Positions 1 through 6,098 of a DNA stretch of 6,141 nucleotides are shown here, piece by piece. Within the stretch, counting starts at the first letter, position 1; every line of letters starts with the position of its first letter. Source of the DNA: Clostridia bacterium (GTDB lineage: Bacteria; Bacillota_A; Clostridia; Christensenellales; Aristaeellaceae); the NCBI GenBank assembly GCA_017530275.1, contig JAFXMP010000293.1, positions 1-6,141 of the forward strand. Direction: 5' to 3'. A program made the position numbers and the translations under genes. A model generated the notes under the pieces. It did no database searches, was not told where the DNA came from, and was given only the letters and a program-made list of their open reading frames with translations.

Positions 1-2
1 GC

Positions 3-779
3 GCGCGGCCCGTTTACGCGCTGATGAAAACGCTCGGGACAAAGGTGTATAAGAACGTTGCGGAGGTGACCGTGCCGTCCGATAAGGCGCGCTCCTTCCC
101 GCAGCTGCAGCCGGCGGCGGACCGCATCGTGCTGGTGCCGAACGGCATCAAGCTGGAGCAGTATCAAAAGCCCGTTTCCGCGCAGGAAAAGGCGGCGATG
201 TTTGAACGGTATGGGCTGAAGGACAACGGCTGCACGCTGGTGATGATCACGCGCGTCAGCCGCGAAAAGAACATCATGGAGATCCTGAAATATATGCCGA
301 CCCTGCTGAAAGAGCTGCCCAAGGCGCAGCTGATGATCGTGGGGGATGGGCCGGACCGCAAACGCCTCGAGAAGTTTTGCAGGACCGGCGAATTAATGGA
401 GCATGTCGTTTTTGCCGGCAGGATCCCCGCCGACGAGGTCTACCGCTATTACGCCATGGGCGACGTATTCGTTTCGGCTTCCGTATTCGAGGTGCACAGC
501 ATGTCTTATCTGGAAGCGATGTCCTGCGGCCTGCCGCTTGTATGCAGGGAGGACGATAGCCTCAAGGGCGTGCTGGAGGACGGCGAAAACGGGTTTATTT
601 ACCGGACGGAAAGCGAGTTTGTTCATTCCATTGCAAGGATCGTGAACGATCGGGCGCTTAGGGAAACCATGCGAACGAACGCGCGGAAAAAAGCGGAAGC
701 GTTCAGCGAACAGCGCTTTGTGGATCATATGCTTGAACAGTACGAAAAAGTCGCAAAAGAGCGGGAGGACATGCGCTGA
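3..779 (+). CDS. GT4-family glycosyltransferase, 5'-truncated by the window edge
   Basis: This is the C-terminal part of a retaining, GT-B fold, family 4 glycosyltransferase that transfers a sugar from a nucleotide-sugar donor. The frame is open from base 3 with no stop before the first ATG at 24, and the residues before that ATG (ARPVYAL) continue the pattern, so the ATG is internal and the N-terminal acceptor domain lies off the left edge. About 258 residues remain, against roughly 370-400 for the family. Counting from the ATG, visible motifs are VPNGI (38-42), the phosphate-contacting R77..K82 loop, VGDGP (106-110), FAGRI (130-134) and the E-x7-E donor motif (E156, E164, within FEVHSMSYLEAM). 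The downstream acyltransferase starts 20 bases later, which suggests one operon and a lipid acceptor such as diacylglycerol. That acceptor is inferred from context. A cell-envelope polysaccharide transferase is the alternative. Confidence 0.9.
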   Translation, partial: ARPVYALMKTLGTKVYKNVAEVTVPSDKARSFPQLQPAADRIVLVPNGIKLEQYQKPVSAQEKAAMFERYGLKDNGCTLVMITRVSREKNIMEILKYMPTLLKELPKAQLMIVGDGPDRKRLEKFCRTGELMEHVVFAGRIPADEVYRYYAMGDVFVSASVFEVHSMSYLEAMSCGLPLVCREDDSLKGVLEDGENGFIYRTESEFVHSIARIVNDRALRETMRTNARKKAEAFSEQRFVDHMLEQYEKVAKEREDMR

Positions 780-786
780 AGGACGG

Positions 787-793
787 AAAGGAG
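787..793 (+). promoter_or_regulatory. Ribosome binding site of the acyltransferase gene
   Basis: AAAGGAG lies 6 bases before the ATG at 800, a near-consensus Shine-Dalgarno site. It fixes that start and lies in the 20-base gap after the glycosyltransferase stop, with no room for a separate promoter. Confidence 0.8.
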
Positions 794-799
794 CGCAGG

Positions 800-2065
800 A
801 TGAATCAACAGACTTTGGAACGGTTCGATATGAAGGCTCCGCCGATGCACACCGCCTGGTATCTGCGTCCGCTGACGCATGTTCTTAGCGCGCCGGACGT
901 ATTATTTCATCGAACGAAAATCAAGAAAACCCGCATGGAAGGGCTCAAACCTCCCTATTTGCTGCTGTGCAACCATAACGCTTTTTTTGATTTCAAAGTG
1001 GCCATGATGGCGATTTATCCGCACTGCGCCAATCCCATCGTGGCCATTGACGGGTTCATCGGCCGCGAATGGCTTCTTCGCAAGGTCGGCTGCATCTGCA
1101 AGCGCAAATTCACCAGCGACATGATGCTGGTCAAACAGATCATAAAAGTCATCGAGAACGGCGATATCTGCATGATCTATCCGGAAGCCCGCTATTCGTT
1201 ATGCGGAACCACCGCCGTGCTGCCCGCGTCTCTTGGATCGCTGTGCAAGCTATTGAAGGTCCCGGTGGTCACGCTGATCTGCCATGGACACCACATTGAT
1301 TCTCCCTTCTGGAACCTGCATAAGCGCGGCATCAAGCCTACGGAGGCGGAAATGACCGTGCTGTTCACGCCGGAGGAGCTGGCAGCAGCATCAAAAGAGG
1401 CAATCAACGAGCGTCTCGTTTCCGCCTTCCAGTACGACGATTACGCCTGGCAGAAGGAACGGGGCATCCGCGTGACCTATCCCAAACGCGCCGAGGGCCT
1501 GGAAAAGGTGCTCTACCAATGCCGCCACTGCGGGGCGGAATACCGCATGGCGTCCCGGGGGACGGAGCTTTTCTGCCGGGCGTGCGGGAAAACGTGGCAG
1601 TATACGGAGCTGGGCGAATTACAGGATGAAAAAGAAACGCTGCGCATTCCCGACTGGTATGAATGGGAGCGCGCAAACGTTAAAAAAGAAGTAGAAGCCG
1701 GCCTGTACGATTCCGGAGAATTGCCGGTCACCGTCCGCTCTCTTCCGAACGCAAAGCGCTTTATCCTGCTGGGCGAAGGCAAGCTGCGCCACAGCATGGA
1801 CGGCTTTTCGGTGCGCGGCGTCGACGCGGACGGCGATCCCTTTGAAATGCTCAAGCCTGTTCCAAGCCTGTATTCCTGCCATATTGAATATGAATACCTG
1901 GGCAAATTCGGCGATTGCGTGGATCTGAACACGCTGGAGGATACCTGGTATATTTACCCGCATGACTGCGATTTTGCCGTAACCAAAATGGCGCTTGCCA
2001 CGGAAGAACTGTACCAGAAATGGCGCCGCGACAGCGGAAAACCGAATCCGCCGGGCCTGGCGTGA
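800..2065 (+). CDS. PlsC-like lysophospholipid acyltransferase with C-terminal zinc ribbon
   Basis: The 421-residue protein carries a PlsC/LPLAT acyltransferase domain at about residues 25-215. The catalytic HX4D motif is H59-NAFF-D64, preceded by LLCN. YPEAR at 127-131 matches the substrate-binding block that reads EGT or PEG in classical 1-acylglycerol-3-phosphate acyltransferases. This family transfers an acyl chain to a lysophospholipid or related glycerolipid at the membrane. After it comes CRHC...CRAC (C241, C244, C259, C262), a rubredoxin-like zinc ribbon, then about 155 residues rich in Trp, Tyr and Asp that I do not recognise. Classical PlsC enzymes are about 200-250 residues long, so nearly half of this protein is extra. 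No signal peptide or clear transmembrane helix is visible, so it is probably a peripheral membrane protein. Its place 20 bases after a GT4 gene suggests a shared glycolipid or phospholipid pathway. The exact substrate is unknown. Confidence 0.88.
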   Translation: MNQQTLERFDMKAPPMHTAWYLRPLTHVLSAPDVLFHRTKIKKTRMEGLKPPYLLLCNHNAFFDFKVAMMAIYPHCANPIVAIDGFIGREWLLRKVGCICKRKFTSDMMLVKQIIKVIENGDICMIYPEARYSLCGTTAVLPASLGSLCKLLKVPVVTLICHGHHIDSPFWNLHKRGIKPTEAEMTVLFTPEELAAASKEAINERLVSAFQYDDYAWQKERGIRVTYPKRAEGLEKVLYQCRHCGAEYRMASRGTELFCRACGKTWQYTELGELQDEKETLRIPDWYEWERANVKKEVEAGLYDSGELPVTVRSLPNAKRFILLGEGKLRHSMDGFSVRGVDADGDPFEMLKPVPSLYSCHIEYEYLGKFGDCVDLNTLEDTWYIYPHDCDFAVTKMALATEELYQKWRRDSGKPNPPGLA

Positions 2066-2193
2066 TCGCGTCCCGCGGCTCGTTCCGATCGATCCGTCCC
2101 CGGGGAGCCGATGACGGCAATCATCTTTGCAATCAATATTCCTGCTATGGGTGCAATGAAATAATCCCTCGTACAGCGGAAAAGCATACGCTT
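2066..2193. other. Convergent intergenic region, no gene supported
   Basis: This 128-base gap separates the ends of two converging transcription units. It holds a perfect 10-base palindrome, TCCCCGGGGA, at 2097-2106 with no loop, a 17-codon ORF at 2111-2164 that I do not accept as a gene, and the left arm of the hairpin described separately. Confidence 0.6.
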
Positions 2194-2202
2194 TTATCGC
2201 TG
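2174..2202. terminator. Bidirectional terminator-like hairpin overlapping the CotH stop codon
   Basis: The left arm is CAGCG plus AAAAGC (2174-2178, 2180-2185), the loop is ATAC, and the right arm is GCTTTT plus CGCTG (2190-2195, 2198-2202), with a small internal loop between the paired blocks: 11 pairs in all. On the + strand it is followed by ATTTTCCGTTT, a weak T-tract. On the - strand the T-rich half lies in the stem itself. The TAA stop of the leftward CotH gene lies at 2196-2194, inside the right arm. Its position between convergent genes fits a shared terminator. Its strength is uncertain because neither side has a strong T-run. Confidence 0.5.
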
Positions 2203-4446
2203 ATTTTCCGTTTCCTCCGCGGCGTTGCCATACAAGCGAATCTTTGTGATCCGGATCGTTCCGCCCGGGTAATCTTGCGCGCTTTCCAAGTGAAGATTCA
2301 GCTGCGGCGACCCCATGCAGGAGGGGGGAAGCTCAAAACAGAAACACAGGCCGTCTTCCGTTTCCGCAATCGAAAAGTCTATTGAGATACGGTCGCCGCT
2401 TTCATCCTCGCTGTACAAAGCCCATTGCCTGGGGCAGCCATCCGGCACCGTGCAATAGAGGATCATCCCGCAGGAAGAAAGCTCGTCCGTCGGGAAGATG
2501 ATCGTGAAGCCTTCGCCTTTTTTCCATTCACCGGCGGAAGAAATCGAAATATCTGTAAAGCTGGCGGACGATTCCAATGCCTGATCGGGGACGATCACGC
2601 AATTGGATTTGATATTCCTTTTATACAGCACATATCCGCCCCTGTAATTGCTGCGGGCGTAATTGATTCTATCCATCACGGCGATGTCCGGTATCAAATC
2701 AAAAACAGGCGTCAGGCTGTGGTTTTCATTCGTTGACACGGTTATCGATTCCTGATCTGTCAATAATTCCCCGTTTTCATACCAGCCCGCAAATTGATAG
2801 CCGGCCAAATTGCTTACCTTGAACGTGACCTCACAGCCGGAAAAATAGACGCCATCCCAGGAGGATCCATAGAGGTGGGCTATATGATCATTAACCGTTA
2901 GCTCGAGCTCTTCCGGGATTTGATTAACCGAAAGGATGATAGTATCGTTTGATATTTCCAGTATTTCTTTAAGTCGTTCAATAGTAACGCTTCTTCTTTT
3001 GCTTAAAAAGGATATACAAGAATTAATCCTATCTGTGCCAGTTTTCTGGTATCCGAGCTTGCCCCCGTTCCATCGCTCATCATTTAATGCAAAATACTTG
3101 TTATAATATAATAAAATGGGTGAAATAACGTCTTTAACATAATCCGGCGTTAGTTCGATGTTCGCAAAATCCATAATCCTGGTTAGAAACTGTTTTTGAA
3201 AAACAGGATTTTTCCAGAGCGACATAAAAAATTCATCGTCGACTAAGCTTTTTATCGCTTCCTTGGAAATATCCAGCGTATAGAAAGTCCAATCCAAATC
3301 CTGAAAAATCCAGCGCCAGCGTCCATCCTCATACGGTTCCGATCCATTGGTCATTGTTTTCCAGAGAGTCTTATTCCAATAAATATCCTCACTGTTGCAA
3401 TAGGTAATAGCGGCCATATAAGTGATATAATTATCCATGTGAATCTGCTGACATGCATAGGCATATCCCTCTGCACTCTTCGGATTATTAGAAACAATCT
3501 TGGAAACAAGATTATCATATACCGCTTTATTGGTTTTTCCATCTTCGTCTTTTCCCTCTATCAGCCGATAGTTTTTGTATATCATGAGGTTATCTTTATC
3601 GATTCCAAAGAGTTTGGATATATAGTTTTCTTCCTGTTTTTCTCTTAATTCATAAAATCCCCAAAATTCTCCATTGATAAAGACGAGACAGGGAGTATAT
3701 CCTGAAACTGGCAGTCCAGTTTCCCGAAGCAGGCTATGTGTTATAGAATCGCGTCCCGCCTGTCCTCGTACAACCAATTTGCTCATCGTTTTTACGCCAT
3801 TGATCAGAGGATATTGGAAAGTATCCTCTCCATATTCTTTTCTCGCATAGAGATTAAAGGCCTTTTGAGCTTTTTCCCGTGTCTGGTTTCCATGAATTCG
3901 CAAACCAACATTTTGGGACAAACATAACTTTTCTTTTTCGTTAAACCATTGAATTAGAGCTGGAATCTCCCATGCTTTTCCATGTTGCGCGTAATTTCTT
4001 GGCCTATCATAAGCCCTGAGGTCACTGGAATACTTATCACTTCCCAGCCAGTCTCTGTACATCTTTCCAACAACGTATATTCCGTTATCCTCATCAAATA
4101 AATCATCCGGATCAGTGACTATGGACAGCACAGAAATATCCTGATAGTCTGAATAATGCTGATACCCGACAAAATAGGTGTTCGTTACAACGCTGCTGCG
4201 GTTTCCATCCGCATCGATCGCGACGGCGCGGATGATCGTGGCTTTCTTGACTTGTCCATCAGGCGGCGTCGCGCCGTCAATTGTTATATCCGTCCTCATG
4301 CTCAGCGTATTGGGCTGGGAAGTCGCGTCTTGTATATGGATAGGCGCAGTGTAGCGCGTCGAATACACATCCGGAATACTGCCGTCGGTCGTATAGTACA
4401 CCTGATACGTCTTATAGCTGTCGATCGAAAGATCGAAAGGCGCTTC
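2194..4446 (-). CDS. CotH-family kinase domain fragment (C-terminal part of the split gene)
   Basis: About 750 meaningful residues follow the frameshift; the open frame runs back to an ATG at 4554, and residues are counted from there. Residues 48-128 form a chitobiase/hexosaminidase C-terminal-like domain with YYTTDGSIPD at 53-62. Residues 138-535 are the CotH kinase-like domain: GLRIHGNQTR (217-226), KLVVRGQAGRD (259-269), GEFWGFYELREKQ (295-307), the N387..ED..N394 segment, and RWRWIFQDLDWTF (412-424), where D419 and D421 match the family's metal-binding acidic pair. CotH proteins phosphorylate proteins, for example spore coat CotB and CotG in Bacillus. Residues 540-620 resemble a bacterial repeat (GYQFAGWYENG). 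Residues 621-786 look like a beta-rich module with six Cys at 695-746 and no assigned family. Export would depend on the signal peptide encoded before the frameshift, so this fragment alone would be untranslated or cytoplasmic. A surface or coat protein substrate is inferred. Confidence 0.85.
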   Translation of the reverse strand, partial: EAPFDLSIDSYKTYQVYYTTDGSIPDVYSTRYTAPIHIQDATSQPNTLSMRTDITIDGATPPDGQVKKATIIRAVAIDADGNRSSVVTNTYFVGYQHYSDYQDISVLSIVTDPDDLFDEDNGIYVVGKMYRDWLGSDKYSSDLRAYDRPRNYAQHGKAWEIPALIQWFNEKEKLCLSQNVGLRIHGNQTREKAQKAFNLYARKEYGEDTFQYPLINGVKTMSKLVVRGQAGRDSITHSLLRETGLPVSGYTPCLVFINGEFWGFYELREKQEENYISKLFGIDKDNLMIYKNYRLIEGKDEDGKTNKAVYDNLVSKIVSNNPKSAEGYAYACQQIHMDNYITYMAAITYCNSEDIYWNKTLWKTMTNGSEPYEDGRWRWIFQDLDWTFYTLDISKEAIKSLVDDEFFMSLWKNPVFQKQFLTRIMDFANIELTPDYVKDVISPILLYYNKYFALNDERWNGGKLGYQKTGTDRINSCISFLSKRRSVTIERLKEILEISNDTIILSVNQIPEELELTVNDHIAHLYGSSWDGVYFSGCEVTFKVSNLAGYQFAGWYENGELLTDQESITVSTNENHSLTPVFDLIPDIAVMDRINYARSNYRGGYVLYKRNIKSNCVIVPDQALESSASFTDISISSAGEWKKGEGFTIIFPTDELSSCGMILYCTVPDGCPRQWALYSEDESGDRISIDFSIAETEDGLCFCFELPPSCMGSPQLNLHLESAQDYPGGTIRITKIRLYGNAAEETENQR
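2940..4140. other. AT-rich island covering the CotH kinase core
   Basis: Hand counts give 22/60 GC at 3001-3060, 22/60 at 3121-3180 and 19/60 at 3481-3540, against 37/60 at 1021-1080, 31/60 at 4621-4680 and 36/60 at 5401-5460. The drop begins and ends inside the gene, close to the kinase domain borders, while the lamin-tail and chitobiase-like end and the C-terminal tail stay nearer 47-52%. Reading frame and domain order are uninterrupted across both borders. Confidence 0.7.
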
Positions 4447-4985
4447 TAAAAGCCTGCTTCGTGGGAGAATCTGGGCGATGCGACATATACCTTCTTCACA
4501 TACGGCGTTCCTTCCGCATTTTCGGCCATCGGAGTAGGCTCGGCAATATGCCATTCGCCGCTTTCCTGCAGGGAATAGGTGGTGTCTTTTTCCAGCGGCG
4601 GAAGATTCACTTGCTGCCGGATCTTTTTCTCGCTGTCGGAAAGGAACAGTTCTTCGCCGTCCGAGGCGGACAGCTTAAACGGCAGTTCTTTCTTATCCGC
4701 CGCCAGGATCAGGTATCCGTTTTCGGGAATCGTATAGCCGTTCAACGAATACTTGTTCAGATGATCCTGATCGTCGCTGATGTAAAAGCCATCCAGGGAG
4801 ACGGGCTGGCCGGTGAGATTGCGAAGCTCAATGTAATCCGGCGCGGCGCTTGCAACGGAATAATGGCCGCCGTTATCGGAGCATATTTCATTGATGCAGA
4901 AAGAAAGGGAGGCTTCTGCCCGTGCAGCGGCAGAAGCCAATAAAACGGAAAACATAAGAAACAGGGTGGGCAGAAAACGTTTCAC
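4446..4985 (-). CDS. Signal peptide plus lamin-tail domain (N-terminal part of the split CotH gene)
   Basis: This 179-residue fragment begins MKRFLPTLFLMFS and has a hydrophobic core ending near AAARAEA, a standard Sec signal peptide. A lamin-tail (LTD) domain follows, with INEICSDN, DYIELRN, SLDGFYISD, IPENGYLIL and the closing PTPMAEN block. Bacterial LTDs are immunoglobulin-like modules, often found at the start of secreted enzymes and CotH proteins. I chose GTG at 4985 because AAAGAGG at 5000-4994 stands 8 bases before it. The TTG at 4991 would be only 2 bases from that site. The frame stops at TAG (4448-4446), just where the linker to the chitobiase-like domain begins, so the fragment would be exported without its kinase. 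It lies 46 bases downstream of the beta-helix gene and shares its transcript. Confidence 0.85.
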   Translation of the reverse strand: MKRFLPTLFLMFSVLLASAAARAEASLSFCINEICSDNGGHYSVASAAPDYIELRNLTGQPVSLDGFYISDDQDHLNKYSLNGYTIPENGYLILAADKKELPFKLSASDGEELFLSDSEKKIRQQVNLPPLEKDTTYSLQESGEWHIAEPTPMAENAEGTPYVKKVYVASPRFSHEAGF

Positions 4986-4993
4986 GCACAAAA

Positions 4994-5000
4994 CCTCTTT
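4994..5000 (-). promoter_or_regulatory. Ribosome binding site deciding a GTG start
   Basis: On the - strand this reads AAAGAGG. Spacing is 8 bases to GTG (4985-4983) but only 2 bases to TTG (4991-4989), so GTG is preferred. That choice also gives a cleaner signal peptide, MKRF rather than an extra Met-Cys-Val. Confidence 0.7.
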
Positions 5001-5031
5001 TCTGCGGCTTTGGAGCTTGGACTTGTTTTAC

Positions 5032-5853
5032 TTATTTTTTTTTCATGGAAGGATCCGTTCTCGTGTTGATGGTGCCGCCGATCTGGAAAAATCCATGAAC
5101 GAAGGACAGCGGATCGTCCCCGCAAAGAACCGTGACGGTTCCGCCTTCCATAGAGATATAGCCTAAACCGGCGTCTTCGTTCGTGGTCTTGATGCCGTCA
5201 TTGCCGGCGATTACGGAAATCTCACCGTCAAAGATTTCTACGCAGTCTTTCCCGCAGATGCCGTTATGAACCGCTTCCACGTTGATTTTTCCGCCCTTGA
5301 TGCGCAAATCGTCCTTGGATACGATCCCATCCCGGTAAGCGCCGGAAATGTTCAAGGTTCCTTCGCCTGTGATGGTCAGATCGCTCTTGCTGTAAATAAC
5401 GGCGTCCACCTTGTCCTGGTTCGCGTACACAGCGCCGTCGCTCAGATTGTTCACGGTATCCGCTTTCAGTTCAATGGTCAGTCTGGGCGAGCATTTTTTG
5501 ATATGCAAAGCGGGGCCGTCTTCGCAGTGAATCGAAACGCCGGCGAAGCATAGCCTGACTTTCCCGGTCTGCTCGCAGTCGACGATGATCCGTCCGTTGC
5601 TCAAAGCCCCCTCAAGCAAATATTCGCCGGGGAGCGTAATGGTCAACGTGCTGCCCTCCGCATATACCCCCGGGTAGTCCGCGCTGATCCCATCGTCGCT
5701 CAGGACGATGCGGAGAGGTGCTTGCGCACTCTGCGCCAGCGCGGGAGCAGCGGAGATAACGCAGAAACAAACAGAGAAGGCAAGCAAAGCGGCAATGAGC
5801 CTCAGGGCAGGGGCGTTCCTGAAAGTAACGGAGTGATGCCTGCTGCAGGTCAT
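5032..5853 (-). CDS. Secreted beta-helix carbohydrate-binding protein (Cthe_2159/DUF4353-like)
   Basis: The 273-residue protein has an N-terminal signal peptide with a hydrophobic core at about residues 18-36 and likely cleavage after APALAQ. The rest consists of repeated beta-helix rungs typical of the Clostridium thermocellum Cthe_2159 family: GEYLLEGALSNGRIIVD (76-92), VRLCFAGVSIHCEDGPALHI (99-118), LTIELKADTVNNLSDG (125-140), DAVIYSKSDLTITGEGTLNI (150-169), DGIVSKDDLRIKGGKINV (175-192), NGICGKDCVEIFDG (197-210) and DGIKTTNED (219-227). The characterised member binds acidic plant polysaccharide and calcium, so this one probably sits outside the cell and binds an anionic glycan; that is inferred. 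It is short compared with family members of roughly 500 or more residues, and the last rung (GDDPLSFVHGFFQIGGTI) is degenerate. The frame ends in an A9 tract encoding KKK-stop. It is the first gene of the leftward unit. Confidence 0.87.
   Translation of the reverse strand: MTCSRHHSVTFRNAPALRLIAALLAFSVCFCVISAAPALAQSAQAPLRIVLSDDGISADYPGVYAEGSTLTITLPGEYLLEGALSNGRIIVDCEQTGKVRLCFAGVSIHCEDGPALHIKKCSPRLTIELKADTVNNLSDGAVYANQDKVDAVIYSKSDLTITGEGTLNISGAYRDGIVSKDDLRIKGGKINVEAVHNGICGKDCVEIFDGEISVIAGNDGIKTTNEDAGLGYISMEGGTVTVLCGDDPLSFVHGFFQIGGTINTRTDPSMKKK
5035..5043 (-). repeat. A9 homopolymer at the end of the beta-helix gene
   Basis: Nine T on the + strand (A9 in the coding strand) precede the TAA stop directly. 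This length can provoke polymerase slippage. One extra A would open the frame for 18 more residues, to a TGA that overlaps the GTG start of the next gene as GTGA. Confidence 0.75.
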
Positions 5854-5860
5854 AAATCAT

Positions 5861-5869
5861 TCCTCCTTT
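5861..5869 (-). promoter_or_regulatory. Ribosome binding site of the beta-helix gene
   Basis: AAAGGAGGA on the - strand is a near-perfect Shine-Dalgarno site. It stands 7-8 bases before ATG at 5853. A nearer ATG at 5860 in another frame is only about 1 base from the site and so is unlikely to be used. Confidence 0.85.
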
Positions 5870-5919
5870 AGATTTGGGGGGCATCGCTGGGCGCACATTA
5901 TTCTCGCATGGCTGTTTCG

Positions 5920-5953
5920 ATATGATTATAGCATATGGAACTGGAAAAATAAA
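5920..5953 (-). promoter_or_regulatory. Extended -10 promoter for the leftward secreted-protein unit
   Basis: The - strand reads TGCTATAAT at 5933-5925, a perfect TATAAT with the TGn extension. The -35 position at 17-base spacing (5953-5948, TTTATT) is weak, as is common for extended -10 promoters. Further upstream (5954-5980) is AT-rich with A- and T-runs, like an UP element. The predicted start near 5918 gives a leader of about 65 bases. An imperfect operator-like inverted repeat, ATATG-N7-CATAT (5920-5924, 5932-5936), brackets the -10. Confidence 0.65.
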
Positions 5954-5995
5954 TTCTTCAGACCAAATTTTTCAAAAATCGATCGAGGTGAAAAG

Positions 5996-6023
5996 CGGCC
6001 TCCCAAGCATGGGAAGGAAACCG
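5996..6023. terminator. Hairpin between divergent promoters, possible leftward terminator
   Basis: The left arm CGG-CC-TCCCA (5996-6005) pairs with TGGGA-GG-CCG (6010-6014, 6016-6017, 6021-6023) around the loop AGCA, with small bulges on the right arm. On the - strand the stem is followed at once by CTTTTC, so it could end transcripts arriving from the right. On the + strand a TTTTT run comes 11 bases later (6035-6039). Its role is uncertain, and a structured leader or chance are alternatives. Confidence 0.3.
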
Positions 6024-6069
6024 GGACATTGACTTTTTCCCCATACCGCAAAAATGCATAATTTAGGTA

Positions 6070-6098
6070 TTGGATTGCGTATGTTTATATGTTATTAT
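6070..6098 (+). promoter_or_regulatory. Candidate rightward promoter for a gene beyond the window
   Basis: TTGGAT at 6070-6075 and TATTAT at 6093-6098 are 17 bases apart, a sigma-A-like arrangement with a weak -35 and a -10 one base from consensus. The start would fall near 6105, so any gene lies beyond the right edge. In such an AT-rich stretch chance matches are common. Confidence 0.4.

Larger units (their letters stand above)
2194..4985 (-). pseudogene. Secreted lamin-tail/CotH kinase protein, split by one missing base
   Basis: Two overlapping - strand ORFs together form one known architecture: signal peptide, lamin-tail domain, chitobiase-C-like domain, CotH kinase and a bacterial repeat. 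The first frame ends FSHEAGF-stop, with TAG at 4448-4446. The second frame makes sense only from EAPFDLSID onward (from 4446), and its preceding 36 residues are out-of-frame translation of the lamin-tail end. The family normally reads approximately FS.EAGFY.EPF.L here. One added base, either completing TA-T/C as Tyr or lengthening the T4 tract, gives GFYEAPF or GFLEAPF and a protein of about 930 residues. The site is therefore a one-base deletion or a sequencing error. No good slippery heptamer for programmed -1 frameshifting is present, since Phe-tRNA on TTT would have to re-pair with CTT. The rest of the reading frame is intact, so the loss is recent or artefactual. Confidence 0.8.

Noticed and set aside
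24..26. ATG at 24 as the true start of the glycosyltransferase
   Set aside because: The frame is open to the window edge, no ribosome site precedes it, and the GT-B N-terminal domain would be missing.
2097..2106. Perfect palindrome TCCCCGGGGA as an operator or terminator
   Set aside because: It has no loop or T-run, lies beyond a stop codon, and is a short GC palindrome likely to arise by chance.
2111..2164. 17-codon ORF (MTAIIFAINIPAMGAMK) after a GGGGAG in the convergent gap
   Set aside because: Spacing from GGGGAG to ATG is only about 3 bases, the peptide is tiny, and nothing else supports translation.
4423..4438. Tandem 8-base repeat GATCGAAA x2 beside the frameshift, considered as its cause
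   Set aside because: The TAG stop comes before the repeat in the reading direction, and the repeat encodes the expected FDLSID, so a copy change there does not explain the break.
4446..4454. Programmed -1 frameshift joining the LTD and CotH frames
   Set aside because: GGC-TTT-TAG is not an X-XXY-YYZ slippery site, re-pairing TTT to CTT is poor, and no clear stimulatory stem follows.
4461..4943. 160-codon + strand ORF opposite the lamin-tail segment
   Set aside because: Antisense shadow of the lamin-tail gene: no ribosome site, no domain pattern, and the opposite strand encodes a clear signal peptide and LTD.
4989..4991. TTG at 4991 as the start of the lamin-tail/CotH gene
   Set aside because: Only 2 bases separate it from AAAGAGG; GTG at 4985 has 8-base spacing and a better signal peptide.
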